From positions 124,001 through 188,000 of the forward strand of contig NZ_AAXW01000005.1 in NCBI RefSeq assembly GCF_000169335.1: DNA of 64,000 nt. Reading direction: 5' to 3'. The notes below the pieces were generated by a model. The model did no database searches. It saw only the letters and a program-made list of their open reading frames with translations, and was not told the DNA's origin. Below, one piece after another: positions 44,561 to 53,278 of the stretch. How positions within the stretch are numbered: position 1 is the stretch's first letter; each line of letters starts with the position of its first letter. This stretch comes from Crocosphaera chwakensis CCY0110 (lineage in GTDB: Bacteria > Cyanobacteriota > Cyanobacteriia > Cyanobacteriales > Microcystaceae). The translations under genes and the position numbers were made by a program.

Positions 44561-45613
44561 ATGTACACACTTCCCGCAGAATGGTATCAACAAGACGCTG
44601 TACTTTTAGCTTGGCCTCATGAAAAGACAGAATGGGGTTCTATCTTAGATACAATCGAACCAGTCTATCTTAATCTTTGTCAAGCAATTACCCAACGAGA
44701 AAAACTCGTTTTAATCGTACGAGATTACGACTTAAAATCTAAAGTTATAGATCAATTTATTGCCCATAATATAGATATTAGACAAATTCAATTTGTCATC
44801 GCTGTCAATAACGACATTTGGATTCGAGATTATGGGCCGATTACCCTCATAAATGATAAAGATGAATTAAAAATTCTTAATTTTGCCTTTAATGGTTGGG
44901 GACAAAAATATGAGGACATAGGATATCAAAGTGTTCTTGATAATCACATTAATGATCAGATTCTTGCTCAATGTGCTAATAAAGCAATCCCAACCGAATC
45001 CCCCTTTTTTGTCCTAGAAGGGGGAGCGATCGAATCCGACGGCAATAGAACCCTTTTAACCACAAAAAGTTGTCTGCTGAATCCGAATCGAAACCCCCAA
45101 TTAACTCAAACACAAATTGAGGCATTTCTGAGGGATATATTAGGGGTCAAGACCATTTTTTGGCTGAAACATGGACATTTACAAGGAGATGATACCGATA
45201 GCCACATCGATACCTTAGTTCGATTTGCGCCTAATCAGACCCTTGTCTATGTGAGTTGCGACGATCGCAGCGATACTCACTATGACGATCTTAAGTGTTT
45301 AGAAACTGAATTAAAAGCCTTGAGAACCCCTGATGGGAACGCTTATCATTTAATTCCCCTTCCCTGGCCCCAACCTAAATATAATGAGGACGGAGATAGA
45401 TTACCTGCTAGTTATGCCAATTATCTCATCATTAACGGTGCAGTGTTGGTTCCTACTTATCGAGATCAAAAGGATAACCAAGCTCTAAAACAAGTTCAAA
45501 CAGCCTATCCTCGCCACAAAGTCATAGGAATCGACTGTTTACCCCTAATCCGCGAATTTGGTTCACTCCATTGTATGACCATGCAACTTCCCAAAGGATT
45601 TCTCAAATCATGA
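44561..45613 (+). CDS. aguA: agmatine deiminase
   Basis: The 350-residue enzyme hydrolyses agmatine to N-carbamoylputrescine and ammonia. It belongs to the guanidino-group-modifying family: NDIWIRDYGPI (about residues 86-96), VLEGGAIESDG (about 149-159), GHLQGDDTDSHIDT with the catalytic histidine, and the nucleophile cysteine in FGSLHCMTMQLP near the C-terminus. It works between SpeA and the next gene product. Its stop overlaps the start of aguB by the four bases ATGA, indicating translational coupling. Confidence 0.97.
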   Translation: MYTLPAEWYQQDAVLLAWPHEKTEWGSILDTIEPVYLNLCQAITQREKLVLIVRDYDLKSKVIDQFIAHNIDIRQIQFVIAVNNDIWIRDYGPITLINDKDELKILNFAFNGWGQKYEDIGYQSVLDNHINDQILAQCANKAIPTESPFFVLEGGAIESDGNRTLLTTKSCLLNPNRNPQLTQTQIEAFLRDILGVKTIFWLKHGHLQGDDTDSHIDTLVRFAPNQTLVYVSCDDRSDTHYDDLKCLETELKALRTPDGNAYHLIPLPWPQPKYNEDGDRLPASYANYLIINGAVLVPTYRDQKDNQALKQVQTAYPRHKVIGIDCLPLIREFGSLHCMTMQLPKGFLKS

Positions 45614-46500
45614 ATCAATCATTAACTGTCGCTTTAGTCCAACAAAGTAACTCCATCCATGTAGAACATAACCTACAAAAAAGCATCGAGGGTATTCAAG
45701 AAGCGGTTAGCAAAGGGGCCCAATTAGTGGTTTTACAAGAACTTCATAGAAGTTTGTACTTTTGCCAAACCGAAGAGGTTTCTCTATTTGATTTAGCGGA
45801 AACCATCCCTGGCCCTTCTACAGAAAGCTTTGGACAACTGGCCCAAGAATTGGGGGTGGTTATCGTTCTTTCGTTATTTGAAAAACGAGCAACAGGAATC
45901 TATCACAATACGGCCGTTGTCCTAGATAAGGATGGAAGCATAGCGGGAAAATACCGAAAAATGCACATTCCTGATGATCCAGGATTTTACGAAAAGTTCT
46001 ATTTTACTCCAGGAGATTTAGGGTTTGAACCCATTGACACTTCCCTGGGACGGTTAGGAATCTTGATTTGTTGGGATCAATGGTTCCCCGAAGCAGCTAG
46101 ATTAATGGCTCTCAAAGGGGCCCAAATGCTAATTTATCCTACAGCTATTGGTTGGAGTGATCAAGACACCCCTGAAGAACAACAAAGACAAACAGATGCG
46201 TGGATGATGGTTCAACGGTCTCATGCAGTGTGCAATGGACTGCCTGTTATTAGTTGTAATCGTGTGGGACATGAAGTTGATCCCAGTGGTCATACAAAAG
46301 GAATTGCCTTCTGGGGTCATTCGTTTATTGCTGGTCCTCAAGGAGAAATTTTAGCCTGTGGAAGTAAAGATCAAGAGGAAGTATTGACCATTACACTTGA
46401 TTTACAGGGTTCTGAAGATGTCCGTCGTATATGGCCATATTTTCGGGACAGACGTATTGAGCATTACCAAGATTTGCTTAAAATCTATCAAGATCAATAG
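45610..46500 (+). CDS. aguB: N-carbamoylputrescine amidase
   Basis: The 296-residue nitrilase-family enzyme converts N-carbamoylputrescine to putrescine, CO2 and ammonia. The catalytic triad is visible: Glu in LVVLQELHRS, Lys in GKYRKMHIPDDPGFYEKFYF and Cys in LGILICWDQWFPEAAR. The D-x-P-G-F-Y-E-K pattern is specific to AguB rather than other nitrilases. I start at the ATG overlapping the aguA stop; an in-frame start 39 bp upstream inside aguA is unlikely. Confidence 0.96.
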   Translation: MNQSLTVALVQQSNSIHVEHNLQKSIEGIQEAVSKGAQLVVLQELHRSLYFCQTEEVSLFDLAETIPGPSTESFGQLAQELGVVIVLSLFEKRATGIYHNTAVVLDKDGSIAGKYRKMHIPDDPGFYEKFYFTPGDLGFEPIDTSLGRLGILICWDQWFPEAARLMALKGAQMLIYPTAIGWSDQDTPEEQQRQTDAWMMVQRSHAVCNGLPVISCNRVGHEVDPSGHTKGIAFWGHSFIAGPQGEILACGSKDQEEVLTITLDLQGSEDVRRIWPYFRDRRIEHYQDLLKIYQDQ

Positions 46501-46767
46501 CCAGACTAAGGCATTATTCAACCGAGGGTAACAGTTTTGCCAAATATCAAATTACTCGCATTTGCTAATATGATTGACGAAAAGCTTTTAGCGATCGCTC
46601 TTCGCTTCAAAATCCCTTTATTTTGGGTGCGAGAGGTTTGTTTAACGAGCTTGATTTTCAACTCTTTCAGTTAATACTAATGCTCTAACAATCAAGAGAC
46701 GACTTGGTTGAATTTATGGTCAAAGCGTTACCCAAAAAACCCTATTTTTGAACAACGCCTTGTTGTC

Positions 46768-47379
46768 TTATAATTCAGGACAAGGTTCACCAAAACGACT
46801 AACCTCTTCGGTTTTAAGAGATTCAGATTGAGCATCAACCCAATGGTGATAATCTTGCGATAATTGATTAAGAAGACGGTTTTTAATGCGACTGAGAACC
46901 CCTCTTAACAGACCATTACCCGTCATTTTTAATAAGGAGTCAGGGGTTAATCTCAATGCAGGGGGTAGATCAACTTCAACCGTTAAATTCGCTTGTCCTT
47001 CTAGATAAGTTTTTCCCTCCTTTTCTTGAGGAGAAAGTTTCCCTTTAAGGGTTAAAGAAAAGCGATCATTAATATAATCAATTCCCCGAATCTCACAATC
47101 TTGGGATCTTAAAAAAACCGTTCCTTTACTATTAGACCAAACTCCCAAAATAACCGTCGGTTGAAAATGATACATCTCCATAAAATTCAAAGGACGCATC
47201 TTAAGACGAAACTCATTATCCGATAACTGTTCCATTAACTTAGGATCGGCGATCGCCTTTACTAATCGTTGCGGTTGTCTAAGATAATGATGGATCGGAA
47301 TAGGAGTCCGTTTAACCGGTAAACAGAGGGATTCGGACGCTTTAAACTGAATCGGGTGCGAAAACTTTTGATTAGACAT
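46768..47379 (-). CDS. DUF1997 family protein
   Basis: The 203-residue protein matches the DUF1997 family of cyanobacteria and plastids. It has PIHHYLRQPQRLVKAI near the start, RLKMRPLNFMEMYHFQPTV (about residues 59-77), and LPPALRLTPDSLLKMTGNGL followed by R-G-V-L near the C-terminus. It shows a START/polyketide-cyclase-like beta-rich composition. No signal peptide. Function unknown. The 267-bp gap before it (46501-46767) contains a HIP1 site but no gene. Confidence 0.85.
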   Translation of the reverse strand: MSNQKFSHPIQFKASESLCLPVKRTPIPIHHYLRQPQRLVKAIADPKLMEQLSDNEFRLKMRPLNFMEMYHFQPTVILGVWSNSKGTVFLRSQDCEIRGIDYINDRFSLTLKGKLSPQEKEGKTYLEGQANLTVEVDLPPALRLTPDSLLKMTGNGLLRGVLSRIKNRLLNQLSQDYHHWVDAQSESLKTEEVSRFGEPCPEL

Positions 47380-47473
47380 TGAAGATGTTATGAGTTCTAT
47401 CGTAGTGTGATAAGAAATACACTACAGGAAAATCGGTAAAATCTATAATTTTGATTAAGAACCTATTCTAACA

Positions 47474-47500
47474 CCCCTAGACTTAAGGGATCTAGGGGTT
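47474..47500. promoter_or_regulatory. hairpin upstream of apcF
   Basis: A perfect 9-bp stem ACCCCTAGA/TCTAGGGGT with a 9-base loop lies about 80 bp before the apcF start, in the divergent gap with the DUF1997 gene. No T-tract follows in the plus direction, so it may be an operator or leader structure rather than a terminator. Confidence 0.45.
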
Positions 47501-47581
47501 TATGATGAGATAAATTCCTTCTCATTGGAAAAAGCCGGCTTCTTGGTAAGCCATAAAAATTGTTGTTGGGAGAAAACTTTA

Positions 47582-48091
47582 ATGCGAGATGCCGTTACCA
47601 CGTTAATTAAAAACTATGATCTAACCGGCCGTTATCTAGATCGCGATGCCATGGCCAGTCTCAAATCTTATTTTGAGTCAGGAAGCGATCGCATCAGTGT
47701 GGCTGCCTTAATTAACGCTAATTCCCCTGCGATCGTTAAAGAAGCAGGGCTTCAACTATTTGAAGAAGTCCCAGAACTAATTCGTCCAGGGGGCAACGCT
47801 TACACCACCCGTCGTTATTCGGCTTGTTTACGGGACATGGATTATTATCTGCGTTATGCCAGTTATGCTTTAGTCGCAGGAGATCCCGATGTTCTCGATG
47901 AACGGGTTTTACAGGGGTTACGGGAAACCTATAACTCGTTAGGGGTTCCCATTGCCCCCACTGTTAGAGGTATTCAAATAATGAAAGAAAAGATCAAAGC
48001 TATGGCCGCTGATGCAGGGGTTCAAGACACTTCTTTTGTGGATCAACCCTTTGATCACATGAGTCGTGAGTTTAGTGAAATCTCTGTTTAA
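47582..48091 (+). CDS. apcF: allophycocyanin beta-18 subunit
   Basis: The protein is 169 residues from the ATG at 47582, preceded by TTGGGAGAAAACTTTA. It is a phycobilisome core subunit of the beta type: MRDAVTTLIKNYDLTGRYLD, RPGGNAYTTRR (asparagine site near residue 72), chromophore cysteine in YSACLRDMDYYLRYASYALV, and ETYNSLGVPIAPTVRGIQIM. These match ApcF (L-CM/beta-18) rather than ApcB. It pairs with the ApcE core domain and helps transfer energy to photosystem II. A terminator follows directly. Confidence 0.95.
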   Translation: MRDAVTTLIKNYDLTGRYLDRDAMASLKSYFESGSDRISVAALINANSPAIVKEAGLQLFEEVPELIRPGGNAYTTRRYSACLRDMDYYLRYASYALVAGDPDVLDERVLQGLRETYNSLGVPIAPTVRGIQIMKEKIKAMAADAGVQDTSFVDQPFDHMSREFSEISV

Positions 48092-48109
48092 TGAATTTTT
48101 TGAATCATT

Positions 48110-48146
48110 AAAGCGATCGCTTTTTCAAAGAGGCGATTGCTTTTTT
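48110..48146 (+). terminator. terminator of apcF built on a HIP1 site
   Basis: AAAGCGATCGC pairs with GCGATTGCTTT (one G-T wobble) around a 12-base loop, followed by a run of T. It starts 18 bp after the stop codon. The 5' arm contains a complete HIP1 octamer. Confidence 0.8.
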
Positions 48147-48258
48147 ATAAAATACTAACTCCAAAGCCACATAAGTAGGCTTTTGTACCAAAAATTGTTA
48201 AAATATTACAAAGTCTGTAACAATCAGACTCTCAGAACTTTTCTATTGACTAAGATCC

Positions 48259-48585
48259 ATGAGTAAGAGACTATCCATCGGCATTCAAGGGATGGCCACT
48301 TCAACGTCAACTGCGCCTAAAGGATCAACAGTTATTGATCGCAAGCCTTACCCTAACTATAAGGTAATTGTTCTCAATGACGACTTTAACACCTTTAATC
48401 ATGTGGCTAATTGTTTAATGAAGTACATTCCTGGGATGAGTAGTGATCGCGCTTGGGAACTCACTGAACAAGTTCATTTTGAAGGGTTAGCCATTGTCTG
48501 GACTGGTCCCCAAGAACAAGCAGAATTGTATCATCAACAACTACGTCGTGAAGGGTTGACCATGGCCCCACTGGAGGAAGCATAA
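48259..48585 (+). CDS. clpS: ATP-dependent Clp protease adaptor ClpS
   Basis: The 108-residue adaptor brings N-degron substrates to ClpC/ClpP. Core motifs: YKVIVLNDDFNTFNHVANCL (about residues 33-52, N-D-D-x-x-T/N-x-x-H), then WELTEQVHFEGLAIVWTGPQ and EQAELYHQQLRREGLTMAPLE. The first 30 residues are a non-conserved extension. It is followed after 3 bp by the DUF2103 gene, so the two are an operon. Confidence 0.95.
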   Translation: MSKRLSIGIQGMATSTSTAPKGSTVIDRKPYPNYKVIVLNDDFNTFNHVANCLMKYIPGMSSDRAWELTEQVHFEGLAIVWTGPQEQAELYHQQLRREGLTMAPLEEA

Positions 48586-48588
48586 ATT

Positions 48589-48879
48589 ATGACCCAAGGG
48601 GACAAAGGTAGGCTAGTCTGGAATCATTCGACTCATCTTGATGGGTTAATTCCTATTTTAGAAAAGTTGATCAACTATACAGGGATTAATACTATTACTC
48701 CTGGGGTTATTAGTCGCGCGAAAGGCCATTGTCCCCATTTAAAACTACGGGTTTCTGTTCCCATTCGGGGAGGTTATAAAGCGATCGCCCGACAAGGAAA
48801 AACAGTACAAGAAGTCTTTATTGTAACCGATTTAAGTCAACAAGAATTAGAATCGGCTATTCAACAAGTATTAAGTTAA
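48589..48879 (+). CDS. DUF2103 family protein
   Basis: The 96-residue product matches the DUF2103 family: GRLVWNHSTHLDGLIPILEK, GINTITPGVISRAKG, then PHLKLRVSVPIRGGYKAIAR. It is basic and soluble. Some relatives are described only as predicted metal-binding proteins. Its tight coupling to clpS (3 bp) is the main clue to a role. Confidence 0.85.
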   Translation: MTQGDKGRLVWNHSTHLDGLIPILEKLINYTGINTITPGVISRAKGHCPHLKLRVSVPIRGGYKAIARQGKTVQEVFIVTDLSQQELESAIQQVLS

Positions 48880-48894
48880 ATTATTTTTAGGAAC

Positions 48895-49050
48895 GCTGAC
48901 ATCTTGCACACCTTACCAATAAACTTAATAACCCTAAAGAATGCAATTAATTTTTAATAAGTTAGCATCAAAATACAACCCTGTTTCCTGGTTCCTGTTC
49001 TTTGTTCCCTTTTATTACTAGCAAATTATATCGAAGGTGCAAGATATGAG
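48895..49050. repeat. MITE-like inverted repeat, family B, copy 2
   Basis: The left end GCTGACATCTTGCACACCTT and right end GAAGGTGCAAGATATGAG are inverted complements at most positions. The element is about 156 bp and fills the gap between the DUF2103 and pentapeptide genes. Its right end contains both GAAGG and, 7 bases later, the ATG proposed as the next gene's start. Confidence 0.6.
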
Positions 49051-51013
49051 AATGGGAAATAGACAATGGGGAACGGTTATCAAGTTAGCTTGTATTTTAT
49101 TCATTTTAATATTTCTCTTAATTGCCCATCCTTCTCCTATTTTAGCTGATCTGGAAAGATCAGCTTTAACCCCTGAGTTACTCCAACAAAGAATCAAATC
49201 ACCTCAACTTCAAGAAGGAATTTTAACCCTTGATTTGACCTATTTAGAGATTGATTTAACTGCAGATAATAACGAATTTAAAGAAGAATTTTATCGTCAA
49301 TTACAAAATTTTTTAACTCATTCTGATAAAGCTATTGGTTTAGATTTTAGCCATTCTTTAATTAAAGGAGATTTAATTAGTAGTCGTTTAGGTATGTCAA
49401 CGGTACTTTCACCAGAGATATTACCAAAGAATTTGACTCAAACTGAACGAAAAATAATAGAGTCTGATCCCCAATTTTCTGCTCAATCTTTAGAACATAT
49501 GAGTTCTGTAATTTTGTTTCGTGGATCATTACAATTTAACGAATCTACAATTACAGGAAACGTTGACTTTGCCAATAGTTTAATTTTACAAAAAATAGAA
49601 GCTAAACAAGCCAAGTTTACCAAAGAAATTAATTTTAATAATGCTGATTTTGGTAGAAAAGTTGATTTCAGTAAGTCAGTATTTAAACAAAATGCAAACT
49701 TTAATGGTAGTCAATTTCAAGAACCAGTAAAATTCAATCAAGTTCAGTTTTTAGGAGAATCAAGTTTTAACTATAGTCAATTTAAGCAATCTGCTGATTT
49801 TAGCGAAGTTGTTTTCAATAAAGTCGTCAATTTTAGTCATACTTCTTGGTTAGATAGCAGTAAATTTATCACCCTTAATTGTCGCGATCGCATTTTATTT
49901 TCTAATAGTATCTTTTCAGGTTCACTGAACTTATCAAATTCTACTTTTGAAAAAAGTATTGTATTTCGTAATTCTTATTTTAGAAATATGATTAACCTCA
50001 AAAATGTTAAATTATTAGGCATCATGGATTTTAGTAATGCTGAATTTTTAAAAGAAAAAGCCATTAATATTGCTGGTTTTGCTTTTGATTCAGATACCGC
50101 TAAGGTTTTAGGCAATACAGGAGAAATTGCTGAATTTATGTATCTTAATAGTATTGAAGGAAATGAAACAGTTTTAAGGAATTTTATTCAAAATTTTCGA
50201 GATTCAGAACAGATACCTGATGCAAATCAATTAGAATATAAAAAACAAAAACTAACTAAACAACAATTATCAGAAAACATTATTAGAACCCCATATCAAG
50301 ATTATTGGCGACTCAGCTTTATTCAAAAAATAGGTCACTGGCTGTTATTAAATGTTTTATTATTATTGAGTCAATATGGAACTAATTTTAGTTTATTATT
50401 GGGAGTTGGTTTAATTTCTATTGGTTATTTTGGGGTTCTATTTTGGTTTATAGACCGGTGGCGCAGACGTTTACCCACTCCAATCCTTCCTAATCTTTAT
50501 GATATCATTTGTATGGTAAGTAGTGGCTCATCTTTATTGGTGATTGGAACCATAGAAATTTTTAATTCTGCTGAATATCCTTTTATTACTTTACTCTGTT
50601 TAAGTTTAATTTTGATTCCCCTTCCTTTATCTTTAGTGACGTTAATGTATGAACGAGGAAGATATCATGATTTAATGGAAAGTTCTTATTTTTTATTAGA
50701 TGGAGGATTACGACAATTACAATTATTAATTGTTCGTTTACCCATTATTCCTGAATTTCATTTTTTCCGCGATCGCTTTACACCTTTGATGTGGGAAAGA
50801 CGTTGGAATTGGTTAAATTATTATGATTTTAGTTTAAACAATTTTCTTAAATTAGGGTTTAATGATATTCGACTACGAGATCAACATCTTCCTGGTTTAA
50901 TCTCTACTTTAGTCTGGTATCAATGGACATTAGGAATACTTTATATTGCGTTATTATTTTGGACGCTTTCTCGAACGATTCCAGGGTTAAATCTATTGAT
51001 TTATTTGAAATAA
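49046..51013 (+). CDS. pentapeptide-repeat-like membrane protein
   Basis: The protein is 655 residues from ATG 49046 (ATG 49052 is also possible; a GTG at 49037 is in frame). It has a signal or anchor (residues about 10-35: LACILFILIFLLIAHP). A region about 100-340 carries F-x-x-A/S-x-F repeats of the pentapeptide class (KEINFNNADFGRKVDFSKSV, QNANFNGSQFQEPVKFNQVQ, QSADFSEVVFNKVVNFSH). The C-terminal part, about 410-655, has several membrane spans. The function of this layout is unknown. Its translation start lies inside a MITE-like repeat end. Confidence 0.75.
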   Translation: MRMGNRQWGTVIKLACILFILIFLLIAHPSPILADLERSALTPELLQQRIKSPQLQEGILTLDLTYLEIDLTADNNEFKEEFYRQLQNFLTHSDKAIGLDFSHSLIKGDLISSRLGMSTVLSPEILPKNLTQTERKIIESDPQFSAQSLEHMSSVILFRGSLQFNESTITGNVDFANSLILQKIEAKQAKFTKEINFNNADFGRKVDFSKSVFKQNANFNGSQFQEPVKFNQVQFLGESSFNYSQFKQSADFSEVVFNKVVNFSHTSWLDSSKFITLNCRDRILFSNSIFSGSLNLSNSTFEKSIVFRNSYFRNMINLKNVKLLGIMDFSNAEFLKEKAINIAGFAFDSDTAKVLGNTGEIAEFMYLNSIEGNETVLRNFIQNFRDSEQIPDANQLEYKKQKLTKQQLSENIIRTPYQDYWRLSFIQKIGHWLLLNVLLLLSQYGTNFSLLLGVGLISIGYFGVLFWFIDRWRRRLPTPILPNLYDIICMVSSGSSLLVIGTIEIFNSAEYPFITLLCLSLILIPLPLSLVTLMYERGRYHDLMESSYFLLDGGLRQLQLLIVRLPIIPEFHFFRDRFTPLMWERRWNWLNYYDFSLNNFLKLGFNDIRLRDQHLPGLISTLVWYQWTLGILYIALLFWTLSRTIPGLNLLIYLK

Positions 51014-51020
51014 ACTATAA

Positions 51021-51218
51021 TTCAAAGTAACTTCAAAGGGATATATTAAACAGTTTACCATTTATTGTTTAGAAAATGATAGTTATCAAGTCAAGTCTAA
51101 CAGTCAATTATTACCTAATCTAAATCTAAATTTAATGGCACCATATGTGATAACAAACGATCCTTTAGAAGCGATTACCCAATGGCGTAAGCAAGTTAAA
51201 GATAATATCAATTCTTAA
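51021..51218 (+). pseudogene. Uma2 family C-terminal remnant
   Basis: An open frame with no start codon reads TSKGYIKQFTIYCLENDSYQ, then V-K-S-N-S-Q, and continues LAPY-like MAPYVITNDPLEAITQWRKQ to the stop at 51216-51218. The Y-x-L-E-N-x-x-Y strand and the closing helix E-A-I-x-x-W-R-K are what one expects at a Uma2/DUF820 C-terminus. The catalytic core is missing. It is the third Uma2 trace in the window. Confidence 0.5.
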
Positions 51219-51236
51219 AAGTTATCCGAGACTTAA

Positions 51237-51403
51237 ATTGCCATTGCAAGGAGTAATATAAACAGTAAGCTTTGATGGTCACTAAAAACAAAAAACACCC
51301 CGATGCGATCTCTAACAACAGCCAAGAGAAACATAAAGATTGCTTCGGGAATAATGACTATAAATTAGGCTATAGTAGTTCTTCAACCCCTCGCAATGAC
51401 AAT
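51237..51403. repeat. inverted repeat with CATTGCRAGG ends
   Basis: The left end ATTGCCATTGCAAGGAGT and right end ACCCCTCGCAATGACAAT are inverted complements with four mismatches, about 167 bp apart. Inner parts (GATGCGATCTCT and AGATTGCTTCGGG) are also roughly inverted to each other. This resembles the widespread bacterial palindromic repeat type with GTCATTGCGAGG ends and GAAGCAATCT inner part. Confidence 0.5.
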
Positions 51404-51489
51404 CAAGAAATATTCAAAATTACTTATTATTATATTCTTCAAGAATAGCAATCAATTCGTCTAATCTTTCTATATTGTAAGTCTTGTAA

Positions 51490-51506
51490 GGTAGGTAATG
51501 CCTACC
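51490..51506. repeat. small hairpin repeat, possible tatA terminator
   Basis: GGTAGG/CCTACC with loop TAATG. It is the same design as the clpB terminator at 24817-24833 (GGTGGG/CCCACC, loop CATTA), flanked by CCTA in both. It lies about 50 bp past the tatA stop on the minus strand, but has a poor T-tract there. Confidence 0.45.
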
Positions 51507-51554
51507 CTAGGATTTTAAAGTAAAAAATAATTATGAATTATCAATTATTAATTA

Positions 51555-51719
51555 TTAATTATCAAACTCATCTTCATCATTGGGATTATTCACTTCTTCT
51601 TTGAAACCCCGTAATGTTTTACCCAAAGATGATCCTATCTCTGGAATTTTTTTCGGACCAAAAATTAATAAAGCAACAACCAGAATAATAGCGACTTCGG
51701 GCCATCCTAGTCCAAACAT
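51555..51719 (-). CDS. tatA: Sec-independent translocase subunit TatA
   Basis: A 54-residue protein starting at ATG 51717-51719 reads MFGLGWPEVAIILVVALLIF, then GPKKIPEIGSSLGKTLRGFK, then a short acidic tail ending EDEFDN. The single membrane span, the F-G-P-x-K-x-P hinge and the amphipathic helix are the TatA/TatE signature. The acidic tail is short, as in other cyanobacterial TatA proteins. It forms the pore of the twin-arginine export system, which the carotenoid oxygenase and PhoX-like proteins in this window may use. It is divergent from pcyA (101 bp). Confidence 0.95.
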   Translation of the reverse strand: MFGLGWPEVAIILVVALLIFGPKKIPEIGSSLGKTLRGFKEEVNNPNDEDEFDN

Positions 51720-51820
51720 AGTTATCTCCGAAAGTTAAGTTATGTCTGCATTATGACATGGGGGTACAGTCTTCAGTATATCCTGAGAATACTGTCTTTT
51801 GTTGCATTTATTACTGACAC

Positions 51821-52561
51821 ATGACTACTGTAAAAACCTCACCCACCACTCTCTCCTTACACCCATTAATTCATCAGTTAGCTGAGGTTATTATCTCTCA
51901 TTGGGAAGAGTATTTAGATTTAAGTCTCTATGAGTTACCGGATGGTTTAGGCTATGTAGAAGGAAAATTAGAAGGGGAAAGACTGGTGATTGAAAATCGT
52001 TGTTATCAATCTCCTCAATTTCGGAAAATGCACTTAGAATTAGCTAAAGTAGGACAAGGCTTAGATATTCTCCACTGTGTCATGTTTCCCAACCCTGACT
52101 ATGCTTTACCCATGTTTGGTTGTGATATTGTCGCAGGGAAAGGAGGTGTGAGTGCAGCGATCGCAGATTTATCGCCAGCTAACCCTGAGTTAACTTTATC
52201 TAATAGTTATAATCAAGCATTATCTCAACTACAAAGTCCTAACTTTTCTGATCAAAGAGAATTACCAGAATGGGGTGATATTTTCTCAGAATATTGTCTA
52301 TTTATTCGTCCTCAGACACAAGAAGAAGAAAAATTATTTCTTAAGCGAGTCGGCGACTTTTTAAAAGTCCATTGTCAGCAAGCAAACCAGTCTCACCCTG
52401 GTTCAACGCAACAGCGAGAATTTAACATACAAGGTCAAGAATATTATTGTCGTAAGCAACAACAGAACGATAAAACCCGTCGTGTTTTAGAGAAAGCCTT
52501 TGGGGAAGCCTGGGCCAGTAAATATATGACTCAGGTTCTATTTGATATCCCTAACTATTAA
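51821..52561 (+). CDS. pcyA: phycocyanobilin:ferredoxin oxidoreductase
   Basis: The 246-residue bilin reductase makes phycocyanobilin from biliverdin IXalpha using ferredoxin. The proton-donor pair is present: His85 in LDILHCVMFPNPDYALP and Asp102 in MFGCDIVAGKGGVSAAIADL. Other family signs are YQSPQFRKMHLELAKVGQG and YCLFIRPQTQEEE. Length is typical. It supplies the chromophore for the allophycocyanins encoded on both sides (apcF, apcD). Confidence 0.97.
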   Translation: MTTVKTSPTTLSLHPLIHQLAEVIISHWEEYLDLSLYELPDGLGYVEGKLEGERLVIENRCYQSPQFRKMHLELAKVGQGLDILHCVMFPNPDYALPMFGCDIVAGKGGVSAAIADLSPANPELTLSNSYNQALSQLQSPNFSDQRELPEWGDIFSEYCLFIRPQTQEEEKLFLKRVGDFLKVHCQQANQSHPGSTQQREFNIQGQEYYCRKQQQNDKTRRVLEKAFGEAWASKYMTQVLFDIPNY

Positions 52562-52571
52562 CTTATGATAG

Positions 52572-52660
52572 TGAGTAGTTACCAGTTACTGGCTACCAGT
52601 TATCAGTTGAATTTGTAATTAATTGTTGGCTGCTAGCTGTTAACTGCTAGCTGTTTATTG
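52572..52660. repeat. short direct and palindromic repeats between pcyA and the fibrillin gene
   Basis: The stretch contains TACCAGTTA-type units repeated (TTACCAGTTACTGGCTACCAG) and the palindrome GCTAGCTGTTAACTGCTAGC. It looks like degenerate repetitive filler; no coding or clear terminator signal. Confidence 0.4.
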
Positions 52661-52687
52661 TGTATTGATGCGAGGAATTCGTTAATA

Positions 52688-53278
52688 ATGAATGAAAAGG
52701 CAAAATTGCTAGAAACCATTGCAGGGAAAAATAGAGGTTTATTAGCCTCAGAAATGGATCGGGTTAAGGTATTATCAGCCATTGAACAATTAGAAGATCA
52801 TAACCCCAATCCTAACCCAATCAAAACCCCCGAATTATTAGAAGGAAATTGGCGATTATTATATACAACCAGCAAGGGAATTTTAGGATTAGATAAGTTT
52901 CCGGTGCTTCAATTGGGGCAAATTTATCAATGTATTCGAGTTGAAGAAGCTAAACTCTATAATATTGCAGAAATTGTCGGGGTTCCTTTGTTAGAAGGAC
53001 TTGTTAGCGTTGCAGCTAGATTTGAACCAACATCGGATAAAAGAGTACAAGTTAAATTTGAACGGTATATTGCAGGACTTCAAAAGTTTTTAGGCTATCA
53101 ATCTCCTAATAAGTTAATCAAAGAAATTGAAAAAGGAAAAAAGTTTTTTCCATTAGATTTTTCTCTGGAAAATCGAGAACAACAGGGATGGTTAGAAATT
53201 ACCTACTTAGATGATGATTTACGGATAGGAAGAGGCAACGAAGGCAGTGTTTTTGTATTATCCAGAGAAAAAAAGTAA
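52688..53278 (+). CDS. PAP/fibrillin family protein
   Basis: The protein is 196 residues from ATG 52688; an earlier TTG adds ten residues without support. Family motifs: K-L-L-E-T-I-A-G-K-N-R-G at the start, LLEGNWRLLYTTSKGILGLD (about residues 45-64), LEGLVSVAARFEP, and the closing Y-L-D-D-D-L-R-I-G-R-G-N-E-G-S-V-F-V-L, which is the lipocalin-like signature end of plastid lipid-associated proteins. It probably associates with thylakoid lipids. It lies 126 bp downstream of pcyA. Confidence 0.92.
   Translation: MNEKAKLLETIAGKNRGLLASEMDRVKVLSAIEQLEDHNPNPNPIKTPELLEGNWRLLYTTSKGILGLDKFPVLQLGQIYQCIRVEEAKLYNIAEIVGVPLLEGLVSVAARFEPTSDKRVQVKFERYIAGLQKFLGYQSPNKLIKEIEKGKKFFPLDFSLENREQQGWLEITYLDDDLRIGRGNEGSVFVLSREKK

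Noticed and set aside
47525..47581. TTG start extending apcF by 19 residues
   Set aside because: ApcF begins with MRDAV in other cyanobacteria, and a ribosome-binding site precedes that ATG.
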